DNA of 64,000 bases from Acorus gramineus (Eukaryota > Streptophyta > Magnoliopsida > Acorales > Acoraceae): NCBI GenBank assembly GCA_030737835.1, contig CM060857.1, positions 4,343,279 through 4,407,278 of the forward strand, written 5' to 3'. A program made the translations under genes and the position numbers. The notes below the pieces were generated by a model. That model made no database searches, was not told where the DNA came from, and was given only the letters and a program-made list of their open reading frames with translations. Shown piece after piece: positions 13,201 through 24,235 of the stretch (the stretch's first letter is position 1; each line of letters begins with the position of its first letter).

Positions 13201-14081
13201 GATGAGGATGAGATGAAGACACGTTGCCTCGTGACCCATTCGTTGTTCGTCCGTTCCCATAGTTGTTGGGTCCGGTCTCGTATCGATGTTCAAAGACATC
13301 GTTGGGCAGTTATCTCGATGTAGATGATCTAGTAGTGTTGCGTAGACCAGTAATCCCAGGTCTCCTCGACCAATGGTATGGTCTCTCCCCAAAAGTCCCA
13401 AGAGTCTCCCTTCGGGAGTGAGGGTGAGGTCGGTGATCCAGTAGTGTTGTATGGACCAGTAATCCCGGGTCTCCTCGACCAACGGTATGGTCTCTCCCTA
13501 AAAGTCCCAAGAGTCTCCCTCTGGGAGTGAGGGTGAGGGTGAGGTTGGTCGCGCCACCGCGTGACCCAGTTATCCATGGGTTTCCACCCATGTTTACCTT
13601 GAAAGGGAATTGTTTATGTATTGAACTGTATTATGGTGATTGGTTTTCAGCCACTCACTGAGCTTGTAGCTCACCCCTCGCATACTGTTTCTTTTCAGGG
13701 GCAGTGTTGGGCGTGGAGCTGGAGCTTTCCTGTGGCGTGGTCTTATGGGCGTGGAGCGTTCATCCGGCGGGTGGTGAGTGCAAGGCTGTCAGCAGTCCTA
13801 GAGTCATTGTATGTATTGTAAATCGTGCATGTGGCACAAGTTGTATTTTCTTTGGTCTAGACTTGGCTCTCACAGGACAGTGATTGTGTATTCGAGTCTG
13901 TAATAATATTTTTGGTTTACAGACATTGTTTATATATTATGCTTTCGCTTTTCAGTCAGTTATCATTATCCTTGCTTTGCCACCTTGTGTGTTGTTGTTG
14001 GAGTCCTTATTGACCTCAGGTATTGATAGCTGATATTTTATTATTGCCACGTCTCGGGGACGGCCGCCCTGGGGCGTGACC
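10236..14081 (+). mobile_element. Solo LTR A2 (Ty3-gypsy, same family as A1 and C)
   Basis: 3,846 bp. It begins TGTTATGCCTGTGTCA and ends GGACGGCCGCCCTGGGGCGTGAC(C), matching the A1 LTR end. GGCAG occurs directly before it (10231-10235) and after it (14082-14086), a 5-bp target duplication, and the interrupted family-B sequence continues on both sides. There is no internal retroelement region, so it is a solo LTR left by recombination between two LTRs. It is longer than A1 because of internal repeats: 62-bp units at 11225-11600, duplicated blocks at 12840-12960 and 13020-13130, and units with a spacing near 110 bp at 13390-13540. Confidence 0.85.
11225..11600. repeat. 62-bp GC-rich minisatellite in LTR A2
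   Basis: About six tandem copies. GCATGCGG recurs at 11286, 11348 and 11410 (spacing 62), each unit carrying GTGCACGAGGTGCTCGAGG. Because 62 is not a multiple of 3 and stop codons are rare, long open frames appear in several frames on both strands; they are not genes. Confidence 0.85.
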
Positions 14082-14086
14082 GGCAG

Positions 14087-14283
14087 TGGGGTCGGTTAGG
14101 GGGGCAGCTAGTTTGAACTAGCCGCCCCTGTCCAGGCTCTTAGATTTTTCTAAGTGTTGGACATAGGGTTTCCAGTTTCAGTTTCTGAGGGAGTTTTCTA
14201 TTAGATGTCCTAATGTGGTTGTTTTCTAAGTATTACTTGAAGTATTTTTGTCTCTTTGGACGGTCAAAATTAGGGTATCTACA
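14087..14283 (-). repeat. Left family-B LTR, proximal part
   Basis: On the minus strand the LTR starts TGTAGATACCC at 14283 and reads leftwards. It is the reverse complement of 16534-16740 with scattered differences. The preceding minus-strand purine tract GATGAGGGACAAT (14284-14296) is a likely polypurine tract, which makes this a 3' LTR of a minus-strand element. Confidence 0.65.
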
Positions 14284-14606
14284 ATTGTCCCTCATCGGAC
14301 GGAGTCTTTGTGTGAAACAGAAAGACTTCGATCGATGATAAGGAAAGAGACCCTTATTTTGGCCGGCCCAACCTTCAAGAAGTTTAGGACACATGACCAA
14401 ATACCATTTAGGGAGGTAATTTAGGTCATCAAAGGCTGGGTTTTGACTAGAATGGTTATCTAAGGAGTGATCCAGGTGGGAGAGTGAGTAAAAGTAAGGA
14501 AGCAAGTGATCCAACCCTCGGACGCGGTTCTTAGTCATCGTGCACGAAGCAGCCCAGCGTCAGTTTCCTTGTGCCTACCGTACCCGTGCTTGGGTAGCTC
14601 AGCAAA
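14284..14606 (-). repeat. Left internal arm of the family-B inverted repeat
   Basis: Reverse complement of 16213-16533 with substitutions, including GTACCCGTGCTTGGGTA and CCAACCCTCGGAC. The match stops at CAGCAAA. Confidence 0.75.
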
Positions 14607-16212
14607 TCAAGGGGATATCGCAGACAGAAAGTAAGAAAAAGTGTGTTTGATTTGGGGAATTGGATTATTCGAAAGATAAAGATTCTGGAAAAGAACCAGA
14701 AATGAAGAAATTTGAACTGAACGGTACTAGAAATTGTGATAAAACTTCAAGAGAGTTGTGTCTGATCAAGTAAAACTTGGAAATAAACCAATACATGGCT
14801 GTTTTGTTTTAGAAAACTTGGAAAATAAGTTTGTTTTGAGAAGCTGGCAGGGGGTGGCTAGTTGGATTTAGCCAGCAGGGAGGGGGGGCGATATGTTGAA
14901 ATCAGTCGGCGGGTAGGGGGCGACTAGACGCGACTAGCCGCCGCCCGTCTGGGCCCCTTATAACTGAAAAAGGGACCCTCTCTCTTCCCACGTTTTTTTC
15001 AAAATGGCTCTTCTTCCCTCTCTTCTTCTTCTTCTTCTTCGTTTGATACCGAAAAAACCTTGATTTCCTTGACTTTGATTCACCCTAGATCACTCTTTTC
15101 TTCTTGATTTCGAAGCCCTAGATTCCCTTGGGTTTTCTTTTCTTGCGAAATCAGAGGAGATGATGAAGGGGAAGAAGACGGCTTCGATGATGAAGCATCT
15201 CCGGTCTTCCCGAGAGCAGAGGGGGGCTGTCTCGGGGTCGGGCTAGTGGGAGAGCGATGGTTCGGAGAGGAGGGTCATGGAGGAGACGACCCAAACGGCA
15301 GAGACGCCATTGGTGGGCACGGGTGAGGTCGGGGGCACGCTTTTGGGGGCTGCCCCGGGAGTTGAGAGTGGTTTGATTGGTTACACATGCAAGAGGAGGC
15401 GTAGGGATCGACCGGTAGTGGCCGAAGAGGTGGTTTTAGAGGCCGGAGGGTCGGTCGAGGGTGGTATGAGAGGTGAAACAGGGGGTGAGGGGGCTGTCAT
15501 TAGCGAGGAGACGGCCCGTATCTTGGGTGAGGTATTTGGTGAGGACGAGGGTGGCCTTGGTGATGGTGAGGCCAGTATAGCAGGTGAGGAAGAGGCGAGG
15601 AGAGCCTTGGGTGACTATGAGGTGCTGACCTCCGGTGCGGTTGGCACGGAGGAGGGTGGGGCATTGGGTTTGAGGCCGAGGAGGCCATGGGTGCTGAGGG
15701 TACTGGTGCGGAGGAGGCCGAGGAGACCGTGGTTGAGGAGGAGGGGGACGACAATGAGGGGGGACGACGACAGGATGGATGATCCCGATGAGGCTGAGGC
15801 GGGGGCTCCTGGAGCCACACGAGCCATGGTATTCTCCTAATTCCCCTTTGTATATTTATTTCTATTCTTAGATATATATATGTTTTGGTGGTATGCATGA
15901 AATGTGTAAGGAGTGTAATAGGCATGCTTGTCGTGTTTATGGAAAAAATGATCACGGTGGGATTTCATAAGCATGCTTTTCTTTATGGCTTTATATGATA
16001 CTTTATTTATAGAAAATAGGGTGTTTGGTTTTAATACAAGAGATGGTAAAAGGGAATAATAATTTTGTTGTTTCTTTAGATAAGTATGTTTTTTTAGATA
16101 GTGATAGGATGGTATGTAAGCGTGTGCTCATGATTCATGGTGGGAGTGTTATAAGCATGCTTCACATGGTAAGAAGAAAGTGTGTTTATGTAGTTTTAAG
16201 TATGGTGAATTT
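14607..16212 (+). other. Unique core of the inverted repeat with an ORF of unknown function
   Basis: The stretch between the arms. 14855-14950 repeats the GGCTAGTTGG / GACTAGCCGCC hairpin motifs, then TTATAACTG (about 14962) and a CT-rich leader resemble a promoter. From 15160 the sequence is coding-like: an ATG at 15161 closes at a TAG near 15245, and 15277-15840 is open for 187 codons, rich in Gly, Glu and Arg (VGTEEGG, RRRPRRPW), ending at ATG|GTATTC, a plausible splice donor. No domain is recognised. It could be the first exon of a transposon-carried gene, broken near its start. Confidence 0.35.
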
Positions 16213-16533
16213 TTTGCTGAGTTACCCAAGCACGGGTACGGTAGGCACAAGGAAACTGACACCAGGCTGCTCCGTGCACGATGGCTAAGAACCCCGTCCG
16301 AGGGTTGGATCACTCGCTTCTTTAGTTTTACTCACTCTCCCACCTGGATCAGTCTTTAGATGACTATTCTGGTCAAAACCCAGCCTCTAATGACCTAAAT
16401 TAAATCCCTGAATGGTATTGGTCATGTGTCCTAAACTTCTTGAAGGTTAGGCCAGCCAAAATAGGTCTCTTTTCTTACCATCGGTCGAAGTCTTTCTGCT
16501 TCGCACAAAAGACTCTGTCCGATGAGGGACAAT
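16213..16533 (+). repeat. Right internal arm of the family-B inverted repeat
   Basis: Partner of 14284-14606. It ends GATGAGGGACAAT, a polypurine-like tract, directly before the LTR start at 16534. Confidence 0.75.
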
Positions 16534-17560
16534 TGTAGATACCCCAATTTTGACCATCCAAAGAGACAAAAATACTTCAAGTAATACTTAAGAATGACCA
16601 CATTTGGACATCTAATAGAAAACTCCCTTAGAAACCAAAACCGAAAACCCTAGTCCAAACACTTAGGAAAACCTATGACCTGGACAGGGGCGGGTACTTG
16701 AGAGTAGCCGCCCCATATTAGGCGGCTAGTTTCAACTAGCCGCCGCCCAACTGACCCCAAACCACCTTCCTGGGATGAGACATAATGTAGCATGATTGCG
16801 GCGGATTGTCCCTTTTAGCCGCCCCATCTCAACCAGTTCAACCTTAGTAACCGACTCAAGCCAACGCTTGTCAGAGATGGTACATTTGGCTGGTTATGGT
16901 GGGGGTGGCTACTTGAGAGTAGCCGCCCCTCACTAGGCGGCTAGTTGCAACTAGCCGGATCTCACCTGGACATTGTTACAGAACAAAGATCTAATGGAAG
17001 GTCAAATGAAGCACCTTATTAACCATTTTGATCTATTAACTAGTGGACACTCCCCTGCCCCTTTTTTTACTATAAATAGGGGGCATTCCCAAACATTTCA
17101 TAACAATTCATATCCATATACATCATCAACCACTCACAAATCAACCCATACCCCTTTTCCCACTTAAAACCCTTAAGAGAGAGAGAGCTCTATTTTGAGA
17201 GAAAAAACCCATTTCCTACACCAAATTATCCTCCAAATCCACTCTCCAAAACTCTGGTTAAATCTAGTTTAACTTCAACCAACACCCAAACCAAACCCTA
17301 CCCAGGTTCTGCCCAAATGGAGCCAGACACCAGGCGGCTACCCCTAACTAGCCGCCCCCCACCAGGTGGCTAAACCCAACTAGCCGGCCCTTCCCCTAGC
17401 CCCTCTGATTCCCAAACCTCTTTTAGTCAAGATTCCCAAAGCAGAAGAGGATCCCTGTTTTCACCTCTGTGTACGGTATGCCTGTGTCTCAGAGCCCACA
17501 AACTCCCCCACGAAGGCAATCAAATCCGTCCCAACTTTTCCTGCTTTTTAAGAAAGCAGG
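16534..17560 (+). repeat. Right family-B LTR
   Basis: Starts TGTAGATACCCCAATTTTG. It has a TATA-like CTATAAATAGG at about 17072, a following C/A-rich leader, and repeated GGCGGCTA / TAGCCGCC hairpins (16690-16745, 16905-16960, 17330-17390). The right end is uncertain: TGGCGATCAC at about 17550 resembles the start of a primer binding site, so the LTR may end just before it. 17560-17820 has no feature I recognise. Confidence 0.55.
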
Positions 17561-17819
17561 TGGCGATCACAACTACCCCTGAATCCTCCTGAGGACCTGT
17601 CGGCCGTCTCAGCCAGGAAACCAAAACCCCCACCACCCTTCCGAGAGACGATCCGATCGAGCCTGCCAAGGCATGCACAAGATCCAAACCTCTGAAGAAC
17701 CCCCACACACGCAACTGGACCAAACCCAGAATGTCATCTTTTCCGGAGGCCACCCGCACGCCGCGCCCGGGGCTGGGGAACCTTTCTGAAAAACGATACC
17801 GACAGGAAGATCTATAGTT

Positions 17820-18790
17820 GAACCTTGATTGCCTCTCTGCCTCAATGAGGGATTGATTAAGGGGGTCTGCATGAAGAAGAGACTGCTGCCTTTCCAGTAG
17901 TTGTCTGTGGTGTATCAAGTGATGCTGGACTTTTTCGAATACATTTTTGTTCCATAGCTTGAGATGTAATTTGACATTTGATAGCTTTTTGACTAATTGG
18001 AACAAGAGAGAGCCCAGTTCATTTGTGTGCCAAGCATTCTCCACGACGAATTGGAAGTCTGGGTGAGTTTCCCACATTTCAAAATAGCGAAATGTTCTTG
18101 GGCCAGAGGAAACCATAGTTGTGGACTGCATGCAAAGAAGGGCATTATCAAATGGACCTGGGGGAGATAGTGCAGAATTGCATGAGGATACTCAGAGAAG
18201 AACTATGGGTTGGCGAGGACTCGATCAAGTCGACAAGCGATTCTATTTTCTTGCTGATTGGACCAGGAGAGTGTGTGCCCATCAGACTTCAAATCTTCTA
18301 ATGAGCATAGTAGAACACAATTGTTGAATTTCCTCACTCATCTAGAGTGGATGGGTCTGCCCCCAACCTTCTCAAAGCCAAAACGAACCTCATTAAAATC
18401 ACCTCCTACACACCAGCTGGAAGCTTGCATTGTGGAAGAGATACGAACAAGATTATTCCAAAGATTCAATCTAGAAGAGTAGGAGTTTGAGGCATAAACT
18501 GTAGTGAGGAAATAGGGGGGTGGACTTGGGAAAGTTTTGGGATGGACTAAGCAGTGGATATGCTACGTAGAACTCTAAAGAATTTTGACCTCCAAGTGGT
18601 CTGGGAGCCAGAAGATCCCTATTCTGCCTTCAGGAGCAAAGGTGGAGGAGAAAGAGGGACATATTTGAGAGCAAAACTGCTGTTGAGCTAAGGAGTCCAA
18701 TTTAGTATCAATAAGGCTGAAGAGAGAGCAGTGCTCTTTTCGTAAAACTTGCTTAACATCAACCTGCTTGTCTTTGTGGTTCAAACCTCG
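17820..18790 (-). pseudogene. LINE ORF2 fragment: endonuclease N-terminus and linker
   Basis: 18784-18575 reads LNHKDKQVDVKQVLRK then LFSLIDTKL, matching the start of the endonuclease/exonuclease/phosphatase domain (RGLN...KQ...L.ETK). 18131-17820 has FRYFEMWETHPDF and LHLKLWNKNVFE, the conserved stretch between endonuclease and RT in plant LINEs. The middle of the endonuclease is disrupted by stops. No RT or RNase H remains. Confidence 0.7.
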
Positions 18791-18929
18791 AACATTTTAG
18801 AAGAGACTGACCATAGCAACAGTTAAAGAGGAGTTGGCCCCACCCTTTGGGGTACGACTTCGAGTGGAAATCCTTTGCGTGCTTCCCTCACCACTGAATG
18901 TGGGTTGAGAATCCGTTGCCTGGAGCAAA

Positions 18930-20766
18930 GAAGTATGAGCCTCAAGTATCTGGATCTACTGAAGTTTCTTTCTTTCCTTCTTGCTTAGATGAACTGATTG
19001 ATTTATTAGTGGTGGCTTTCCAGGAACCCTATTTTGTGGTTGTGCTTTAGCATCCTCTTCAGATTTATTGGTGAGCGTGATGTTAGGGTTGACTAGCTTG
19101 TCTAGGTGGGAAAGATCCACAAAAAGTTGTTCTTGTAGGTGGCCTCCAGAAGGAACCACAATGTGGTCCAAAGTGTGGGGGACCTCGCGTATAGCGATCT
19201 GGGACTGCTCCTCAAGAACTTCTTGTGGGGTTAAATCTGCTTGGGTGAAGTCATTGGGTTGAACTTGCTCAGTTGAGTGATCTAAACCTTGCACCAGATG
19301 TTCCTGCTTACTACCATCTTGCTCAATACAGTGAACCTACATTTGTATCATTTGCTCCTTTTCTAGGTCCAATCTGACTGCTGCATTTCCCTGATCATCC
19401 CGGGTCAAAGCTTCAGGTGAATCCTGTTCTTGGAGAATACTGAATTTGTTTGATTGAGTTACAATTTCCTCCCCCCCCCCCCCCTGTTTTGAGGCAGGGG
19501 TTGTTGCTTTCATTGCATCATTCATGAGTTTTGTGTTCCCTGGGGTGTTGGTCTTTCGGACTTCCTGCCAAGTTCCAGTCATTTTTCCTTTTCCCTTAGG
19601 TAGAGAAGTACTGCTCGAAGCTTTACCTTGTTTAGCTACACTTGTGGATTCCATGGCTGGCTTCATTATACAGCAAACATCATCATGGCCGAAAGTTTGG
19701 CAAAATTTACATGCCAATGGCTTCCAATCATACTCGACTTTGAATGATTCCCTGCAGCCAGGAGCGATGTCAACTAATATTGAGTCTGGGAGTTTTGTCT
19801 TCGCCTTAACGTCCACACAAATTCGAGCATAGGAAGCTCGGCTACATTTTAATGTTGCTGAATTGGCATATAGTGGCACCCCAATAGTGCTGCCAATGCA
19901 GCTCAGACAGTCCTCTTCCAAGAGATGGAGGGGGAGATTAGGCAAGCGTACCCATAGCGGAATGCTGCTCAGTCAATCCTGTTCCATTTGTACTTCAGGG
20001 GACCATTTGCGTAGTATGAAAGGCCGGTGATCCATAGTCCACGGACCTCCTTCCAAAACATGACTGAGATCTTCATCTAGGTCAAATTTAACAGTGAAGA
20101 ATCTGTTCCCATGCAGTAGAAGCTGGAATTCCCCCTTGGACCTCAATAGTTTTCTCAAGATCTTAAAAAGGGGATATAGACAGGAATCTTACCAATGACA
20201 TAGCCAACTGCAGCATGATCCCATTGCTTGATTTTCTTGGCATAGGCTTCCGGATTGAGTGACGCCACAAAGTGCGATCCATCAATAGTCGGCTCAATGA
20301 ACCTCAATGAGCTAGATTTTAGTTGGGGTGACTCACATTGAAAGAGGGATCCCCAACTTTTTATCTGTTGGGAGGTGGATGGAGGTGGAACTGCCACTGG
20401 CCTTCTCTGCTTGCGAACAGGGCCTCTCGTGGAAAGGGGTGGGAAGGACTCTTTAGGATGGGACGGAGCAGTAGAGGGCGATACGGTGGATTTTGCTGGA
20501 GCTTGAGTTGGTGGTGTGGTGGCGGTGGATGGTGTAGGTGGAAGAGGAGGGTCAGGAGGGGTGGTGGTGGCGGTGGATGGTGTAGGTGGGAGAGGAGGGA
20601 CATGATCAGGAGGGGTCATGGTGGAGGTGGATGGTGGTGAAGTTTTCATCATAAAAGCATTAAAAATGCTTTCTAGGGTGCCACCCCTAGGAAGAGGGGG
20701 TTTCCGAGGAGGAGAAGGAGCAGGGGAGCTGACCTTGCCATCCAGCGTGACCACCGGCGCCGCCAT
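18930..20766 (-). pseudogene. LINE ORF1: DUF4283-type domain with CCHC zinc knuckle
   Basis: Starts ATG 20766 with a Pro/Ser/Thr-rich leader (about 120 residues). The DUF4283-like core is at 20300-19640: GDLLLHGNRFF-type strand, FDLDEDLSHVLEGGPW, FILRKWSPEVQMEQ, then LPNLPLHLLEEDCL. It ends with the knuckle CKFCQTFGHDDVCC (C-x2-C-x4-H-x4-C) near 19690. ORF1 proteins of plant L1 elements bind the element RNA. A frame change at about 20155 and stops near 19950 and 19330 break it; the 18956-19294 piece is the Gln/Glu-rich tail. Confidence 0.75.
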
Positions 20767-20835
20767 CGGGCCGGTGATCCGATTCGAAAGATCCCACCGA
20801 GAGCTTTTTCTAGGGCAGAGCTTTTCCTCGAGGTG

Positions 20836-21403
20836 AATGTGGTTTAATCATATATCAGGGTTTATTCTTTTAAAATAAATAGTTTTTTTATTCCCCTCAA
20901 TTTCCTTTGATTCCTTAATTATATCTTGCCCCGAACAAGGGTAATAAAATAAACACAAATTAAAAGAACAAAATTGATCAGAATAGAAAAATAACAAACA
21001 AACAAACAAATTGAGTATCATTTAGCTCGCTTTTTTCCTTTTGAGCCTTGTCAGCTCTTCTTTTTTATGCAAGCAATCAAGCTGATTCCACGCGAATTAA
21101 TGGTTATTCGGGTTTCTATTTCTCCTTTATTGCTCACAAAACTCCACATTTGGTGTTCTCCAGTTTTTTTATATATATTTCATTTCTCCCACTGTTATAG
21201 GTGTTTATATCAAATTATGTATTTGTAAAGCATCAGTAGTTGTTCTTTGAGTCTATTTTTCCAAATGTTGTGGCGTGTGTTTTGATGTGAATTGATTTAT
21301 TTTATTTTTTATTCTGTCATGTTTGGAGATTTTAGAACAGTTGAAGTCTTAAGGGGTGGTTTCTTCAAGTGTTGATATCCGGGCCACGATTTGTGTCAGA
21401 TCA
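20836..21403. other. AT-rich flank, no gene seen
   Basis: Non-coding AT-rich sequence between the LINE 5' end and the SINE. No repeat or coding signal recognised. Confidence 0.4.
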
Positions 21404-21411
21404 ATTAGTTT

Positions 21412-21639
21412 TTTTTCCCCGGACAACAAGGGCCACACCATCCCCTTACATATACTAAGAAGGCTGAAGCCCAATACAATTCAGAACAACTGGGTGGAAC
21501 AACATTGGTCAGTGCCCTGACAACCAAGCCCGACAGGGCTTACTGGTTTTTTTCATTCTCACCAACCAGCGAGGATCGATCCCGAGAGCATTACAAGGAC
21601 GCAGATGTCCTTATCCACTGGCTTAAAGCCTTGGGGACC
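21412..21639 (-). mobile_element. tRNA-derived SINE
   Basis: On the minus strand it starts GGTCCCCAAGGC, with an A-box-like TTTAAGCCAGTGGATAAGG and, about 35 bp later, a B-box-like GGATCGATCC. It ends in a run of A (T run 21409-21416). ATTAGTTT flanks both sides (21404-21411 and 21640-21647), a target duplication. SINEs are transcribed by Pol III and mobilised by LINE machinery. 228 bp. Confidence 0.7.
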
Positions 21640-21647
21640 ATTAGTTT

Positions 21648-22991
21648 TATAGTTGGTATCTACTGTGGATTTTTTTTTTTTTTTTGAGAAATATCTACTG
21701 TGGATTTTATATGCTGAACATAATTAAACACCCATTTGACATGGTTTTTTCTATATTTTTTTAATGCATTTGGCTGCTTTTTTATTTATTTTGTGGGGGT
21801 GTACATGTGAAATTGTTTTGCTTTTGTGTATGAGATTTATAGAGATATTGGGGTGGCTCTGAAGGGAATGAATGATGGCTTTTGGAGAGGAGGTGGAGAA
21901 GAAGAATGGGATTTTTTTTTTTTCTTTTCAATGCCTGTGATCGGGGTCGCGTGCGGACACGGAACTCGAGGACACCAAAAATAACTTTCTTTGTGTTGCC
22001 TCTGTTTTTTTTTTTTTAGCTTTTATTAATGTCGGTGCTTACATTTAGGATACTATAATACGACATCAAATGCAGTCCTACGGACAGTCTGTATATGTTT
22101 TAAATTTTAAAAATAATACAATCTTTTAATAAAACATATCATTTTGATGAAAATTATATATAGTTCTATTTTAAATTGAATAAACATTTTTTTTAATAAG
22201 TGTAAATTTGTTTTGACTAGTGTGTGAGTTGTTCTATTTTGAATTGAATTGAGTGGACATCTAATGCCTCATGTTTCTTTAACAAATATGATGAAAAAAT
22301 GATCTCTTAAATGTATAAGTTTAAACTTAACTTATATCATCTTTTTTTGGTTATGGTTACATTTATTTGTGATTTCTTTTTTCCAAGTACATTCTTTATA
22401 ATTTGATTGATTATCTATCCTCTGTTTATGTATTATTTTCATATCAGAAGCTTGATTTAATAGCAGGATTAATACATGGTAAAATTCAAGAATCTTTGTA
22501 ATATTTTCATTTTCATTTAGTTTTTAAACTTATGGTGAGGGATTGTGCTTTAGTGTTAAGAGTATTTGATAATTCTATAGGCAAATGGTGAGATTTGTGG
22601 TACCAATTGATTCTTTTAACATGTTCCAATGTGGTTAAGTTTCTTTTTTTCATTTATAATCACTTGATGGGTTCTTGAAAAGTTGGTTTCCGTATTTCTG
22701 TTTGTTCGATGTGATTATGATTTCATGGTTAATAGTGGGTCACGTTTCATTCAATTGAAGGACCTGCAGCGGGACTCGCGCGCCCACATCATGCAATTAA
22801 TGCAGGTGAATGTTTTTTTTTTTTTCATTTCTTGTACTTTGTGTTCTCTGTGTATTCTCGTCCATGTCGACATCAAAACATGCTAATGTATGCTAAGTGT
22901 TCATGAATCGTTGATTATCATGTTGGGATTCTTGTATGATATAACAAATGTTTGTTTTTGGATATGTTGAGCAATTATGAAGTGTGTATCA
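21648..22991. other. AT-rich interval with one possible orphan exon
   Basis: Mostly non-coding with T runs (21670-21686, 22008-22017). A possible exon ends at 22806 with ATTAATGCAG|GTGAATG; upstream it reads SRFIQLKDLQRDSRAHIMQLMQ without a stop. Another acceptor-like TCTAG at 23420 leads into DCSTLRMP. This could be a gene fragment split by the two MITEs, but I recognise no family. Confidence 0.25.
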
Positions 22992-23401
22992 GGTGGCGTT
23001 TGGATCATTCGAAAATAAACATTTATTTCGCTTATCACTTAAAATAAACACTTATTTTTTATTTGGGTGTTTGTTTTAACCATTTATATTAAGTATTGAT
23101 TGACGAATAAACACTTATTTAATAAGTAAACAGTTTAATGTTTATTTTATAGGTACTTTACTTATTTATAATTGAAAGATCATTTTGTTCCTAATCTTTT
23201 CATTTATAAAAAGTGGTGAACCAAATTTTAATAAAAAATATTTTATAAAATAAATATAAATACCATTCTATAAGTATCACAAATAAAAATTTATTTTTCT
23301 TTTTGAACCAAACAGTTTTTCACTTAAAATATTAGTACATATATTATCTACACCTATCAATCAACACTTAAAATAAGCAATTAACATAACCAAATGTCAC
23401 C
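22992..23401. mobile_element. MITE, 410 bp, TSD TCA
   Basis: Begins GGTGGCGTTTGGAT and ends ACCAAATGTCACC, imperfect terminal inverted repeats. TCA directly flanks both sides (22989-22991 and 23402-23404). Very AT-rich, no coding. The 3-bp duplication fits a PIF/Harbinger-related MITE. Confidence 0.6.
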
Positions 23402-23461
23402 TCAATTTTGTGATTCTAGGATTGCAGCACTTTGAGAATGCCTCTTGTGCTCATTGACTTA

Positions 23462-24232
23462 GAGCATCTCCAATGGAGAACTCTAAAATGGAGGGTCAAA
23501 ATATATTTAAAAAAAAATCAAAAAGTGGTTTTAGAGTCTCACTATTCATTCATGAACTCCAACCACAATCTCTATTTTCATATCTATTCTAATTTTTTTA
23601 TATTATTTTTTTTTATAGAACTTTAATTTAAAATCGGTAGAAGTGAATATTATTAGTTCCAGACCAAGTCACCAGTAAACTTATCAGTTATTCAAAACTT
23701 ATATCTATATCCGAAAACCTGTATTCGTATCTGGATGAAATATATGTATCCAAAAAACCTATATTCGTTTCTGATTAAAATATCTGTATCCGAAAAACCT
23801 ATAGCCGTATCTAATTAAAATAATATTATAATATTTCATTGTTTTGTTTTATTTAATTTTTCATGTACTTTCTTTTGTTGTACTATTAGTTTTAATTATA
23901 ATAAATGATATCTTAGTACATAAGTGCAAATAATAATTAACATAATATTAATGTAAAAAAATAAAAAAATATTATTAAATATTTGGCATGCATTTTTAGA
24001 TATATGTTAAACATAATAATATTGGACTCATTTGAATCATATCGACGACATCTATCAAATGGTACCAATTTTATGGAAATTGAAATTATGTAGTAAATGT
24101 TATCAAAGGTTTTAAAAAAAAAAATTAACAAATCTCCATATTTGGAGCCTCCAAAATGGAGGCCCTTATAGAGGACGGTTGGAGGCCGGGACAACTGCAT
24201 AATATGGTTTTGCCGATCGGTTGGAGAAGCTC
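23462..24232. mobile_element. MITE, 771 bp, PIF/Harbinger-like, TSD TTA
   Basis: Ends are GAGCATCTCCAA and, on the other strand, GAGCTTCTCCAA. TTA flanks both ends (23459-23461 and 24233-24235), the target preference of PIF/Harbinger elements. Subterminal repeats TGGAGGCTCCA-like occur at both ends, and a roughly 53-bp unit with TATCCGAAAAACCTAT is repeated about three times at 23700-23820. Its ends match those of the element at 61643-62541. Confidence 0.75.
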
Positions 24233-24235
24233 TTA

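Larger units (their letters stand above)
17820..20835 (-). mobile_element. L1-type LINE, degenerate and 3'-truncated
   Basis: Minus-strand ORF1 (20766 down to about 18930) followed by the start of ORF2 (endonuclease, about 18790) and its linker region, then a break near 17820 before any reverse transcriptase. The 5' end lies near 20835. Losing the 3' end is the reverse of normal LINE truncation, so a later rearrangement or the adjacent family-B insertion probably removed it. Confidence 0.75.
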
